A stretch of 64,000 nt of DNA from Sphingomonas guangdongensis (GTDB taxonomy: Bacteria; Pseudomonadota; Alphaproteobacteria; Sphingomonadales; Sphingomonadaceae): the NCBI RefSeq assembly GCF_900199185.1, contig NZ_OBMI01000001.1:186001-250000 (forward strand). The letters run 5' to 3'. Below are positions 21,362 to 30,260 of the stretch, one piece after another; positions within the stretch are counted from its first letter, which is position 1; every line of letters begins with the position of its first letter. The notes under the pieces are model-generated. The model was not told where the DNA came from, searched no databases, and was given only the letters and a program-made list of their open reading frames with translations. The translations under genes were made by a program, and so were the position numbers.

Positions 21362-22618
21362 ATGACGCCGGCACAGCTCAGCATCGTGTTTTTCCTGCAG
21401 CTCGCGGTGATCGTCGCCGCCGCCCGCCTGGTCGGCTGGCTCGGCCGCCGCTTCCTCGGCCAGCCGCAGGTGGTGGGGGAGATGATCGCGGGCGTCGTGC
21501 TCGGCCCGTCGCTGCTCGGGCTTGTCTTTCCGCAGCTCACCGCCGCGCTCTTCCCGCCCGCCGCCAAGGGCACGCTGTACGTCGGCGCCCAGCTCGGCGT
21601 CGGACTCTACATGTTCCTGGTCGGGATGGGCTTCGAACGCGACGACTTCCGCCGCCATCTCCGTAGCGCCAGCGCCGTGTCGCTGTCCGGGATCGCCGCG
21701 CCGTTCGCGGCGGCCGCCTGCCTGACCCCCTGGCTGCTCGGCATCCCCGGGCTGTTCGCGCCGACGCTCGGGACGATGCAGGCGACGCTGTTCCTCGGCG
21801 CCTGCATCTCGATCACCGCCTTTCCGATGCTCGCGCGCATCATTCACGAGCGCGGGCTGTCCGGCTCCCCGCTCGGCTCGCTGGCGCTGTCGGCGGGTGC
21901 GATCGACGATGCGGCCGCCTGGACCGTCCTCGCGGTGGTGCTCGCCACCTTCGGCGACGGCGCGGGCGTCGCGGTCAAGGCGATCGTCGGCGCAATTGCC
22001 TTCGCGGTGCTTGTCCTCGGCTTCGGCCCGCGCCTGCTCCGCCCGCTCGCGGCCCGGGCGGAGCGGCAGGGGTCGGTCGATCACGCGCTGCTCGCGGGCG
22101 TGCTGATCCTGTTCCTGCTTGCCGCCTTCGCGATGGACTGGGTCGGCATGCATGCGGTGTTCGGCGGCTTCCTGCTCGGCGTCGCCATGCCGCGCGGACT
22201 GCTCACCCGCGAGGTGCGGCGGATGCTGGAGCCGATCACGGTGGTGCTGCTGCTGCCGATGTTCTTCACCTTTTCCGGCCTCAACACGCAGCTGGCGCTG
22301 ATCGCCGATCCGGCGCTGCTCGGCGTCGCGCTGGCGGTGCTCGCGGCCTCCGTGCTGGCGAAGTTCGGGGCGTGCTGGGCGGCGGCGCGGGTTGTGGGTC
22401 AGGACAACCCGACCGCGCTCGCGGTCGGCGCGCTGATGAACGCCCGCGGGCTGATGGAGCTGATCATCATCAACATCGGGCTGCAGCGCGGAGTCATCGG
22501 GCCGACGCTGTTCTCGGTGCTGGTGCTGATGGCGGTCGTGACGACGCTGATGGCCTCGCCGCTGTTCGAGGCGGTCTACGGCCGGCGCGCGCGGGCAAGC
22601 GGTGTGCTGCCGGCGTAG
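21362..22618 (+). CDS. Monovalent cation:proton antiporter (CPA2/Kef type)
   Basis: A 418-residue inner-membrane antiporter with about 12-13 hydrophobic helices. The helix LGQPQVVGEMIAGVVLGPSLLG near residue 33 and SAGAIDDAAAWTVLAVV near residue 178 (the acidic ion-binding pair) are signatures of the family, and FFTFSGLNTQLALI follows. It lacks the C-terminal TrkA-N domain of full KefB/C proteins. GGGGAGGAC upstream fits the ATG. It could exchange Na+ or K+ for H+. Convergent with phaR. Confidence 0.88.
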   Translation: MTPAQLSIVFFLQLAVIVAAARLVGWLGRRFLGQPQVVGEMIAGVVLGPSLLGLVFPQLTAALFPPAAKGTLYVGAQLGVGLYMFLVGMGFERDDFRRHLRSASAVSLSGIAAPFAAAACLTPWLLGIPGLFAPTLGTMQATLFLGACISITAFPMLARIIHERGLSGSPLGSLALSAGAIDDAAAWTVLAVVLATFGDGAGVAVKAIVGAIAFAVLVLGFGPRLLRPLAARAERQGSVDHALLAGVLILFLLAAFAMDWVGMHAVFGGFLLGVAMPRGLLTREVRRMLEPITVVLLLPMFFTFSGLNTQLALIADPALLGVALAVLAASVLAKFGACWAAARVVGQDNPTALAVGALMNARGLMELIIINIGLQRGVIGPTLFSVLVLMAVVTTLMASPLFEAVYGRRARASGVLPA

Positions 22619-22626
22619 TGATCAAA

Positions 22627-22750
22627 TCGCGCAGAGACGCGGAGCCGCAAAATATGTTGCGCTATTGCAGCGCGAAGCGCCCTTGATCCCATTCAGACGC
22701 CTGCAGCGCTTGAACTCACCACCGCGCCGCGCCTCTGCGTCTCGGCGCGA
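22627..22750. repeat. Inverted repeat pair between Kef antiporter and phaR
   Basis: The 22-base stretch at 22627-22648 (GCAGAGACGCGGAGCCGC core) recurs inverted at 22729-22750 with a few mismatches. It is a different repeat family from the CACCCC repeats. It lies between convergent genes and could end both transcripts. Confidence 0.6.
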
Positions 22751-22760
22751 TAGATTCCTT

Positions 22761-23333
22761 TTAGAGCTTGGACACCTTGTCCTGCAGGCTCGCAAGCTCG
22801 GCCCGCAGCGCGGCGATCTCGTCGTCCTTGGTCGGGTGAGCAACGCCCTCCGCCGCGGCGGGCGGCACCACGGTCGGCACGGGGCCGGTCTGGCCCGGCT
22901 TGAACGCGCTCGCCGCCGCCTCGAACATCGCCATGTTGCGCTTGGCGATCTCGGCAAAAGGGGAGTGGGCGAAGGCGCCCTCGACCGCCGACTTGAACTG
23001 CTGCTGGTTGCGGCGGAAGCTCTCCATCGACGCCTCCAGATACCCCGGCACCATCGCCTGCATCGAATCGCCGTAGAGCGCGATTAGCTGACGCAGGAAA
23101 TTGACGGGCAGCATCGTCTGGCCCCGCGCCTCCTCCTCCATGATGATCTGGGTGAGGACATTGTGGGTGATGTCCTCTTCCGTCTTCGCATCGACCACCT
23201 TGAAGTCGCGGCCCTCGCGCGTCATCGCGGCGAGATGCTCCAGTGTGATGTACGAGGATGCTTCGGTGTTGTAGAGGCGGCGGTTGGCGTACTTCTTGAT
23301 GATGACCGGGCCGCCGGCGGCTGACTTCTTCAT
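22761..23333 (-). CDS. phaR: Polyhydroxyalkanoate synthesis repressor
   Basis: A 190-residue regulator that binds DNA and PHB and represses phasin synthesis until polymer appears. The N-terminal DNA-binding domain is clear: VIIKKYANRRLYNTEASSYI, then LEHLAAMTREGRDFKVVDAK and DITHNVLTQIIMEEE. The C-terminus ends in a short coiled coil (DDEIAALRAELASLQDKVSKL). The start at 23333 is set by GGAGGAG upstream; the open frame to 23753 overlaps the divergent hydrolase gene. Only 21 bases separate it from that gene's start, so the two share a control region. Confidence 0.95.
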   Translation of the reverse strand: MKKSAAGGPVIIKKYANRRLYNTEASSYITLEHLAAMTREGRDFKVVDAKTEEDITHNVLTQIIMEEEARGQTMLPVNFLRQLIALYGDSMQAMVPGYLEASMESFRRNQQQFKSAVEGAFAHSPFAEIAKRNMAMFEAAASAFKPGQTGPVPTVVPPAAAEGVAHPTKDDEIAALRAELASLQDKVSKL

Positions 23334-23354
23334 GGCAACACTCCTCCACCCGCG

Positions 23355-24416
23355 ATGACAGGCGGAAGCGTACCACCGCTCGATGCCGCACCGCAACACG
23401 GCCCGCGACCGCTGCCGCTGTTCCTTTCCATGCTGCGCAGCGAAACCGCAACATCGCATACGAGGCGTGCGGCGGCCTTGACGGGGTTGCGACGCTACCA
23501 GCAGGCGCCGCGTGTCCCGCCACGGGACGCCGGTCACGTCATCGCTCGGCAGGGCCGGGTCAGCCTGCGCGACCATGGCGGAAGCGGCCGCCCGGTGTTG
23601 GTCGTCCCATCGCTGATCAACCCGCCTGCCGTGCTGGACCTGAGCGAAGATCGTTCGCTGCTGCGGTGGCTGGCGGCAGCGGGCTGCCGGGTGCTGATGG
23701 TCGACTGGGGCGCGCCGCATCCGGATGAGCGGGACAGCGACATAGACGCGCACGTCACGGAGGCGCTGGTCCCGCTGATCAAATCGCTCGACGCGCCGCC
23801 GGTGCTGGTTGGCTACTGCCTGGGTGGGACGCTGGCGATCGCGGCGGCGACGCTGACGCCCGTTGCGGGTGTGGCGCTACTCGCAACCCCCTGGCGGTTC
23901 GGCGCCTATGCGGATGCGCGTGACGGCGTTGCCCGGCTGTGGCATGCCGCCGAACCGTCATGCGCCGCGCTCGGGCTGGTGCCGGTGGAGGTGCTCCAGG
24001 CCGGCTTCTGGCAGCTCGACCCGGCCCGGACGATCGACAAATATGCCAGGCTCGCGACCGCCGATGCACCAACGCTGGCGCAGTTCACGCTGCTGGAGGA
24101 CTGGGCGAACGCCGGTGCGCCGCTGACGCTCGCGGCCGGGCGGCAGCTGTTCGAGCGCTTCTACGCCGCCGACGAGCCCGGACACGGCAGCTGGCGGATC
24201 GGCGGACGGCTGATCGATCCGGCGGCGCTCGGCTGCCCGGTCCTCGACATCGCCTCCGCCACCGACCGCATCGTTCCCGTGGCCAGCCGCGCAGCGGCGG
24301 GCACCCAGCGCACCGTCGCCGCCGGCCACGTCGGCATGATCGTCGGCAGCGGCGCGCGCGCCGCCGTGTGGGAGCCGCTCGCCGACTGGATTAGCGCGCT
24401 TCGCGCGCCTACATGA
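23355..24416 (+). CDS. Short PhaC-like alpha/beta hydrolase
   Basis: A protein of about 353 residues from the PHA synthase superfamily but much shorter than class I PhaC. The nucleophile elbow is GYCLGGTLAIAAA with Cys in place of Ser, the Asp is in ASATDRIVP, and the His in AGHVGMIVG. The N-terminal block GPRPLPLFLSMLRSE suggests translation begins upstream of the ATG at 23430, hence the ATG at 23355. It is divergent from phaR and followed by a thiolase 27 bases later. It could be a short synthase, an accessory subunit, or a depolymerase-like enzyme. Confidence 0.78.
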   Translation: MTGGSVPPLDAAPQHGPRPLPLFLSMLRSETATSHTRRAAALTGLRRYQQAPRVPPRDAGHVIARQGRVSLRDHGGSGRPVLVVPSLINPPAVLDLSEDRSLLRWLAAAGCRVLMVDWGAPHPDERDSDIDAHVTEALVPLIKSLDAPPVLVGYCLGGTLAIAAATLTPVAGVALLATPWRFGAYADARDGVARLWHAAEPSCAALGLVPVEVLQAGFWQLDPARTIDKYARLATADAPTLAQFTLLEDWANAGAPLTLAAGRQLFERFYAADEPGHGSWRIGGRLIDPAALGCPVLDIASATDRIVPVASRAAAGTQRTVAAGHVGMIVGSGARAAVWEPLADWISALRAPT

Positions 24417-24443
24417 CCGCGCGACAGACGCCAGGAGAGCCCC

Positions 24444-25622
24444 ATGACCGACATCGTGATCGCCGCCGCCAAGCGTACCCCCGTGGGCGCGTTCCTGGGC
24501 TCCTTCGCCGCGACGCCGGCCCATGAGCTCGGCCGGGTCGCGATCGAGGCGGCACTGGCGCAGGCCGGGGTCGATGGCGCCGACGTCGATGAGGTGATCC
24601 TCGGCCAGGTACTGACCGCCGCGCAGGGCCAGAACCCCGCACGCCAGGCGTCGATGGCCGCCGGCATCCCCAAGGAGGTACCCGCCTGGGGCGTGAACCA
24701 GGTCTGCGGCTCGGGCCTCCGCACGGTTGCGCTCGCCTTTCAGTCGATCGCCAACGGCGATGCCAAGATCGTGGTCGCGGGCGGGCAGGAATCGATGTCG
24801 CTCTCCGCTCATGCCGCACCGATGCGCGCCGGCACCAAGATGGGAGGCGTGAGCCTAGCCGACACCATGGTCGTCGATGGGCTGACCGACGTGTTCAACG
24901 GCTATCACATGGGGATCACGGCGGAGAACCTGGCCGAGCAGTACCAGATCACCCGCGGCGAGCAGGACGAATTCGCCTGCGCCTCGCAGAACAAGGCGGC
25001 CGCCGCGCGCGCGAGCGGGCGCTTCGACGACGAGATCGCCGCCGTCACGGTCAAGGGGCGCAAGGGAGACGCGGTGGTCGACAGGGACGAGTTCATCCGC
25101 GAGGGCGTGGAGGTCGCGAGCCTTGCCGGGCTGCGTGCCGCCTTCAAGAAGGATGGCGGCACCGTGACCGCCGGCAATGCGAGCGGGATCAACGACGGCG
25201 CCGCCGCGCTCGTGGTCATGAGCGCGGACGAGGCGCAGCGCCGCGGCGTCACCCCGCTCGCGCGGATCAAGAGCTGGGCGTCGGCCGGCGTCGACCCGTC
25301 GGTGATGGGGATCGGTCCCGTCCCCGCCTCCCGCAAGGCGCTGGAAAAGGCCGGCTGGTCGATTGGCGATCTCGACCTGATCGAGGCCAACGAGGCCTTC
25401 GCCGCGCAGGCGCTGGCGGTCGGCAAGGAACTCGGCTGGGACGCCGAGCGCGTCAACGTGAACGGCGGCGCGATCGCGATTGGCCACCCGATCGGCGCGT
25501 CGGGAGCGCGGGTGCTCACCACGCTCATCTACGAGATGCAACGGCGCGACGCGAAGAAGGGATTGGCGACGCTCTGCATCGGCGGTGGCATGGGCATAGC
25601 GATGTGCGTGGAGCGCGACTGA
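24444..25622 (+). CDS. phaA: Acetyl-CoA C-acetyltransferase (beta-ketothiolase)
   Basis: Condenses two acetyl-CoA into acetoacetyl-CoA, the first step of PHB synthesis, or runs in reverse in ketone degradation. It has 392 residues, standard for the family. Catalytic Cys88 is in [11 protein letters not shown], the His in [10 protein letters not shown], and Cys378 in CIGGGMG. The position beside phaR and a PhaC-like gene favours the PHB role, although no phaB reductase is in the window. Confidence 0.93.
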   Translation: MTDIVIAAAKRTPVGAFLGSFAATPAHELGRVAIEAALAQAGVDGADVDEVILGQVLTAAQGQNPARQASMAAGIPKEVPAWGVNQVCGSGLRTVALAFQSIANGDAKIVVAGGQESMSLSAHAAPMRAGTKMGGVSLADTMVVDGLTDVFNGYHMGITAENLAEQYQITRGEQDEFACASQNKAAAARASGRFDDEIAAVTVKGRKGDAVVDRDEFIREGVEVASLAGLRAAFKKDGGTVTAGNASGINDGAAALVVMSADEAQRRGVTPLARIKSWASAGVDPSVMGIGPVPASRKALEKAGWSIGDLDLIEANEAFAAQALAVGKELGWDAERVNVNGGAIAIGHPIGASGARVLTTLIYEMQRRDAKKGLATLCIGGGMGIAMCVERD

Positions 25623-25746
25623 GCACGCGCGGCGCCAACACAGGCGGGCAACAACCGTGCGCCCGCCTGTAACATCCTTGCAACAGCTGCCGGCTAATCG
25701 CGCCGGTCGACATTCATGCTAGGCTAATTTTCGTTGCGTTGGGGGG

Positions 25747-25795
25747 CTGTTCCCCGCTTCTCTGTAGGTAACGGGTGTCCGTTACAGGGGAACAG
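25747..25795 (+). promoter_or_regulatory. Two-stem leader hairpin covering the ribosome site
   Basis: CTGTTCCCC (25747-25755) pairs perfectly with GGGGAACAG (25787-25795), and inside it GTAACGG (25768-25774) pairs with CCGTTAC (25779-25785) around GTGT. The outer 3' arm contains the AGGGGAA ribosome site of the TonB-dependent receptor, whose ATG is at 25797. The fold would block translation, so a regulator, a temperature change or a competing fold may open it. Confidence 0.6.
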
Positions 25796-25796
25796 C

Positions 25797-28700
25797 ATGA
25801 CAATTCACCGCCTGCTCGGCGCGACCGCGCTTGCCAGCACGCTACTGATCTCGTCCGCCGCGTTCGCGCAGGACACAACCGCCATCCAGGCGGTGCCCTG
25901 CCAGACCGACGACACTCGTCCGGAATGCGTCGAGGCGCAGGTCGAGGAAGAGCGGCAGCCGAGCGCCGACATCGTCGTCACCGGATCGCGCATCCGCAGC
26001 CCAAACATCACGTCCGACGTGCCGATCACGTCGCTGGGCGGTGAGGCGATCTTCCAGCAGAGCGACCAGAACGTCGGCGAACTGCTGAACGACCTGCCGC
26101 AGCTCGCCAGCACCTTCTCTCAGCAGAACCCCGGCCTCGGCATCGGCATCGCCGGCCTCAACCTGCTCGATCTGCGCGGTCTCGGGACGCAGCGCACGCT
26201 GGTGCTGGTCAACGGCCGCCGTCACGTTGCGGCCGACATCCTGAACAACGCGGTGTCGCCCGACGTCTCTTCGATCCCGAACGATCTGATCGAGCGCGTC
26301 GACATCGTGACCGGCGGCAACTCGGCCGTGTACGGCTCCGACGCGATCGCGGGCGTGGTCAACTTCGTGCTGCGCCGCTCGTTCGACGGCGTCCAGCTGC
26401 GCGGGTCGGCCAGCATCAACGAGAAGGGCTTCGGCGGCAGCCAGTACCTGTCGGCGATGGCAGGCAAGAACTTCGCCGACGGGCGGGGCAACATAACGCT
26501 GCATGGTGAGTACAGCCGCCAGGAGCGCGTGTTCGCCTCGCAGGTGCCGTACTTCAATCGCGCACGCGGCCTCTTCACGGTCGACGCGGACGGCGGCACG
26601 GGCCTGGTCAACGGTGGTGACGGCTTCCCCGACTCGATCTTCCTTCAGGACGTCCGCTCGGGCACGATCGACTATCGGGGCTTGATTCCGATCAACCAGC
26701 GCGCGGGCGCCAACGGTGCCTGCGGCAACGCGACGCTGGCCAACAACGGTCCGCAGAACAGCAACGGTCTGGCGTTCAGCTGCGCCTATATCTTCTCGCC
26801 GGAAGGTCGCCTGACCGAGCAGACCGGGTCGCGCTTCGGCACCGGCATCAACGCCAGCCGCATCGGCGGCAATGGCCAGACCGGCCGTGAGTTCCAGACG
26901 GTTTCGATCCTGCCGCAGCTGGAGCGCTACAACTTCAACCTGCTCGGCCGGTTCGAGCTCGCGCCAGAGGCGGAGTTCTTCGTCGAGGCGAAGTTCGCCC
27001 GACTCGATTCGGTCGGCAACAACGCCGGCCCGTCGTTCATCCAGACGGGTGCCGGCAATCAGGGCAACGTCGGCGACTTCCGTGAGCGTCCGCGGCTCGA
27101 CAACCCGTTCCTGAACCCGGCCGACCGTACCACGCTGGCCAACCTCATCCTGGCCTCGGGCTGCAACACCAGCCTGACCGCGGCGTGCCCGGCGGCCGGC
27201 AACCTGACGGCGGCGCAGCAGGCAGAGGTAAACGCGGGAACCTACCGCTTCATTCTGGCCCGCAACCTGCTCGACGTCGGTCTGCGTGACGAGGTGTTCC
27301 GTCGCGACACCTACCGCGTTGTCGCCGGCTTCCGCGGCACGTTCAACGACGATTGGTCGTACGAGGTATCCGGCAACTACGGCCGGTTCGACCAGAGCCA
27401 GTCGACCAACGGCTACATCGATCGCCAGCGCTTCTCGCTGTCGATGGACGCGGCGCGCAACGCCGCCGGCCAGATCGTCTGCCGCTCGCAGATCGATCCT
27501 GCCGCCGCCGTCATCTCGCAGCGCACCACCGACACCGCGGAGGTCCGCGCGGCCAACCAGGCTCGCCTGGCCGCCGACATCGCGGCCTGCCGCCCGTACA
27601 ACCCGTTCGGCACGCCCGACAACACGGCGGCGGTGCAATACTTCACCAGCACCTTCGGCGCAGATGCCAGCCTCGAGCAGATCGTCGGTCAGGCGTTCGT
27701 CTCGGGTGACCTGAGCCAACTGTTTGAGCTGCCCGGCGGCCCGATCCGCTTCGCGGTCGGCGGCGAGTACCGTCGCGAGAAGGCGTTTTACGAGCAGGAC
27801 CCCTTTACGACGCAGGGCTTCAACAACGCGGTTTCGATCCCCGTCTTCGATCCGGAAGCGTTCGAGGTGAAGGAAGGCTTTGCCGAAATCCAGATCCCGC
27901 TGCTGAAGGAAACGCCCTTCTTCCACGAGCTGACGCTGAACGGCGCCGGTCGCGTGTCGGACTACGGCGGCAGCGTCGGCACGGTCTACGCGTACAACGG
28001 CGGCTTCCAGTGGGCGCCGGTCCGCGACCTGCGCATCCGCGGCAACTACGCCCGTGCGGTGCGCGCTCCCAACGTGTCGGAGACGGGCTTCCCGCTGGTT
28101 CCGAACTTCACCAGCATCAGCGATCCGTGCAACATCGTGAACATCAACAGCGGCAGCACGACGCGTCGTGCGAACTGCACGACGCAGGTGGGCGCGGGCA
28201 ACCTGGCTAACCTGGGTTCGGTCACCTACTCGCTGCCGATCGTCAGCGGCTCGAACCCGAACCTGTCGGAGGAGACGTCCGACTCCTACACGCTGGGCGC
28301 GGTGTTCCAGCCGAGCTTCGTGCCCGGCCTGGCGCTCACGGTGGACTACTTCAACATCACCGTGAACGACATCATCTCGTCGGTCGGGGCGCAGACGATC
28401 CTCAACAACTGCGTCGACCTGCCCACGCTGACCAACATCTTCTGTCAGCAGTACACCCGCTTCGCCGGCCCGGGCCTCGGCCCGAACGGTGAGCAGCCGG
28501 GCGCGATCCTCGGCAACTCGCTGATCGTGGCGCCGCTCAACTTCGCCAAGCGCGAGCGTGAGGGCATCGACGTGAACCTGCAGTACCGCACCCGCCTGGG
28601 CGCGGACGGCCGCCTCAACGCCAACCTGATCTATGTCCACTCGCTCGCGAACAGCAATTTCGAGGATCCAACCAACCCGGACTTCGAGAACCGCATCCTG

Positions 28701-29096
28701 GGTGAGACCGGCTATCCGCAGGACGAGTTCCGGCTCGACCTGGATCTCGGCTACCAGGCGTTCACCTTCGGCTACCGCCTGCGCTTCATCGGCGAGCAGT
28801 ATCTCGTCGCCTATGAGTCGGTGAACGGCGGCATCAACGGCCTGCCGCCGTCGAACATCGACGCGGCCGAGCCGAACACCTATCCGATCATCACCTACTC
28901 CGACCTCCGCTTCGAGTGGGACACGGGCTGGACGCAGGAGCAGACGCGGGGTGCCAAGGGCCTGCTGTTCTACGCGGGCGTGGACAACGTCTTTAACCAG
29001 CTGCCTCCGCTCGGGACCACGGCGACGGGTGTCGGCACCGCGATCTACGACTATCGCGGCCGCAGCTTCTACGCGGGTGCGCGCGTCCGCTTCTGA
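25797..29096 (+). CDS. TonB-dependent outer-membrane receptor
   Basis: A 1099-residue outer-membrane transporter energised by TonB. A signal peptide (MTIHRLLGATALASTLLISS, cleaved after AFAQ) is followed by a TonB box-like region (ADIVVTGSRIRSP), a plug domain (VLVNGRRHV, GGNSAVYGSDAIAGVVNFVLRR), and a beta-barrel ending in FYAGARVRF with the terminal aromatic residue needed for membrane insertion. There is no STN domain, so it is not a sigma-factor transducer. Large size with Asn/Gly-rich loops fits receptors for oligosaccharides, peptides or other bulky substrates; none is indicated by neighbours. The leader forms a hairpin over the ribosome site, and a strong terminator follows. Confidence 0.95.
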   Translation: MTIHRLLGATALASTLLISSAAFAQDTTAIQAVPCQTDDTRPECVEAQVEEERQPSADIVVTGSRIRSPNITSDVPITSLGGEAIFQQSDQNVGELLNDLPQLASTFSQQNPGLGIGIAGLNLLDLRGLGTQRTLVLVNGRRHVAADILNNAVSPDVSSIPNDLIERVDIVTGGNSAVYGSDAIAGVVNFVLRRSFDGVQLRGSASINEKGFGGSQYLSAMAGKNFADGRGNITLHGEYSRQERVFASQVPYFNRARGLFTVDADGGTGLVNGGDGFPDSIFLQDVRSGTIDYRGLIPINQRAGANGACGNATLANNGPQNSNGLAFSCAYIFSPEGRLTEQTGSRFGTGINASRIGGNGQTGREFQTVSILPQLERYNFNLLGRFELAPEAEFFVEAKFARLDSVGNNAGPSFIQTGAGNQGNVGDFRERPRLDNPFLNPADRTTLANLILASGCNTSLTAACPAAGNLTAAQQAEVNAGTYRFILARNLLDVGLRDEVFRRDTYRVVAGFRGTFNDDWSYEVSGNYGRFDQSQSTNGYIDRQRFSLSMDAARNAAGQIVCRSQIDPAAAVISQRTTDTAEVRAANQARLAADIAACRPYNPFGTPDNTAAVQYFTSTFGADASLEQIVGQAFVSGDLSQLFELPGGPIRFAVGGEYRREKAFYEQDPFTTQGFNNAVSIPVFDPEAFEVKEGFAEIQIPLLKETPFFHELTLNGAGRVSDYGGSVGTVYAYNGGFQWAPVRDLRIRGNYARAVRAPNVSETGFPLVPNFTSISDPCNIVNINSGSTTRRANCTTQVGAGNLANLGSVTYSLPIVSGSNPNLSEETSDSYTLGAVFQPSFVPGLALTVDYFNITVNDIISSVGAQTILNNCVDLPTLTNIFCQQYTRFAGPGLGPNGEQPGAILGNSLIVAPLNFAKREREGIDVNLQYRTRLGADGRLNANLIYVHSLANSNFEDPTNPDFENRILGETGYPQDEFRLDLDLGYQAFTFGYRLRFIGEQYLVAYESVNGGINGLPPSNIDAAEPNTYPIITYSDLRFEWDTGWTQEQTRGAKGLLFYAGVDNVFNQLPPLGTTATGVGTAIYDYRGRSFYAGARVRF

Positions 29097-29121
29097 TCGG
29101 ATTGCACGATCCTGAGATTTG

Positions 29122-29154
29122 GGGGAGCGAAGGTGTCACCTTCGCTCCCCTTTT
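29122..29154 (+). terminator. Intrinsic terminator of the TonB-dependent receptor gene
   Basis: A perfect 12-bp stem (GGGGAGCGAAGG with CCTTCGCTCCCC) closes the loop TGTCA and is followed by TTTTCT. It begins 25 bases after the stop codon and is the clearest terminator in the window. Confidence 0.92.
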
Positions 29155-29193
29155 CTCTGCGCCGCCAAGTGCTGGCGTGTCCGCCAGTGGTGT

Positions 29194-30228
29194 TCAGTCG
29201 TGCCAGACCCGCTCGAACCGCGGCCCCAGTCCGGTCAGCAGCTCGTACTGCGACCGGCCCGATCGCGCCGCCAAGTCGGGCAGCGCATAGTCGAGGGTGA
29301 CCCAGTCACCCTCCCCCACCTCCGCGCCGCTCACGTCGAGCGCGACCAGGTCCATCGACACGCGGCCGATCACCGGCAGCGTTCGCCCGCCCGCTAGCGC
29401 ACACCCCAGATTGGAGAGCGAGAGAGGGTAGCCGTCCGCGTAGCCGAGGTTGACGATCGCAACGTCGCCGTCTGTCGCCGCGCGCCACGTCGCATTGTAG
29501 CCGATCGTCTCGCCCGCCGCGACGCGGCGGCGCTGGAGCACCTGCGCCTCCGGATAGGCGACCTGGCGTACGCCGCCGAGCGCCGCGCGGGGCACGCCGC
29601 CGTAGAGCGCCAGTCCCGGCCGGGTCAGATCGAAGTGGTACGCCGCGCCGAGCGCGACCCCTGCCGAGTTTGCAAGGCTGATCCGCCGTGCCGCGGTGCG
29701 GGCCGCGACGGCTGCGAGCCTGGCGCGCTGCTCCTCGTTCATCGCGCTGTCCTCGTCCGCGCAGGCGAGGTGGCTCATCAGCGTGTCGACCGCGAGCCCG
29801 TCGAGCAGCCCGGCACCGACCTCCGCCGCGGACAAGCCCAGGCGGTTCATGCCGGTGTCGACCATTACGTCGCACACGCCTCCGCCCTCCTCGCGCCAGC
29901 GTGCCACCTGCGCCGCGGTGTTCAGCACCGGCCGCGCGTGAGCACTGGCGAGCGCGCTGGGCATGTCCTCCGCCCGGACTCCATGGAGCACCGAGACGCT
30001 CGCGCCCAGATCGGCGAGCGCCGCGGCCTCGCGCCAGGTGGCGACGTAGAAGTCGCGGGCGCCTGCCGCCGCCAGCCGCCGCACGACCGCGCGTGCACCC
30101 AGGCCGTAGCCGTCGGCCTTGACGGCTGCCCCGCAGGCGGCGGAACCGCTCATCGCCGCGAGCAGGCGCCAGTTGGCGACGAGCGCCGCGCCGTCGAGGC
30201 GGAGGCGGTTGGGCGGGAGCGGGATCAC
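29194..30228 (-). CDS. alr: Alanine racemase
   Basis: PLP enzyme that makes D-alanine for peptidoglycan. It has 344 residues. The PLP lysine is Lys37 in AAVKADGYGLGA, the catalytic Tyr is in GETIGYNATW, and VMVDTGMNRLGL and VIGRVSMDLVALDV are family motifs. The GTG at 30228 is chosen because it opens the conserved N-terminus (IPLPPNRLRLDGAALVANW); the frame continues into the neighbouring MFS gene but without similarity. No ribosome site is visible, and a 9-bp hairpin lies immediately upstream. Confidence 0.92.
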   Translation of the reverse strand: MIPLPPNRLRLDGAALVANWRLLAAMSGSAACGAAVKADGYGLGARAVVRRLAAAGARDFYVATWREAAALADLGASVSVLHGVRAEDMPSALASAHARPVLNTAAQVARWREEGGGVCDVMVDTGMNRLGLSAAEVGAGLLDGLAVDTLMSHLACADEDSAMNEEQRARLAAVAARTAARRISLANSAGVALGAAYHFDLTRPGLALYGGVPRAALGGVRQVAYPEAQVLQRRRVAAGETIGYNATWRAATDGDVAIVNLGYADGYPLSLSNLGCALAGGRTLPVIGRVSMDLVALDVSGAEVGEGDWVTLDYALPDLAARSGRSQYELLTGLGPRFERVWHD

Positions 30229-30230
30229 GC

Positions 30231-30256
30231 GCGCCGGCCTAGCCGCGGGCCGGCGC
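30231..30256 (-). other. GC-rich hairpin between MFS gene and alr
   Basis: GCGCCGGCC and GGCCGGCGC form perfect 9-bp arms around eight bases, three bases before the alr start on the minus strand. It may limit read-through from the MFS gene or control alr translation. There is no T run. Confidence 0.5.
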
Positions 30257-30260
30257 GTCC

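Noticed and set aside
25842..28640. A 932-codon open frame antisense to the TonB-dependent receptor
   Set aside because: It is a by-product of high GC at third positions. The protein is a low-complexity mix of R, V, A and D with no family motif, and the opposite strand encodes a clear receptor.
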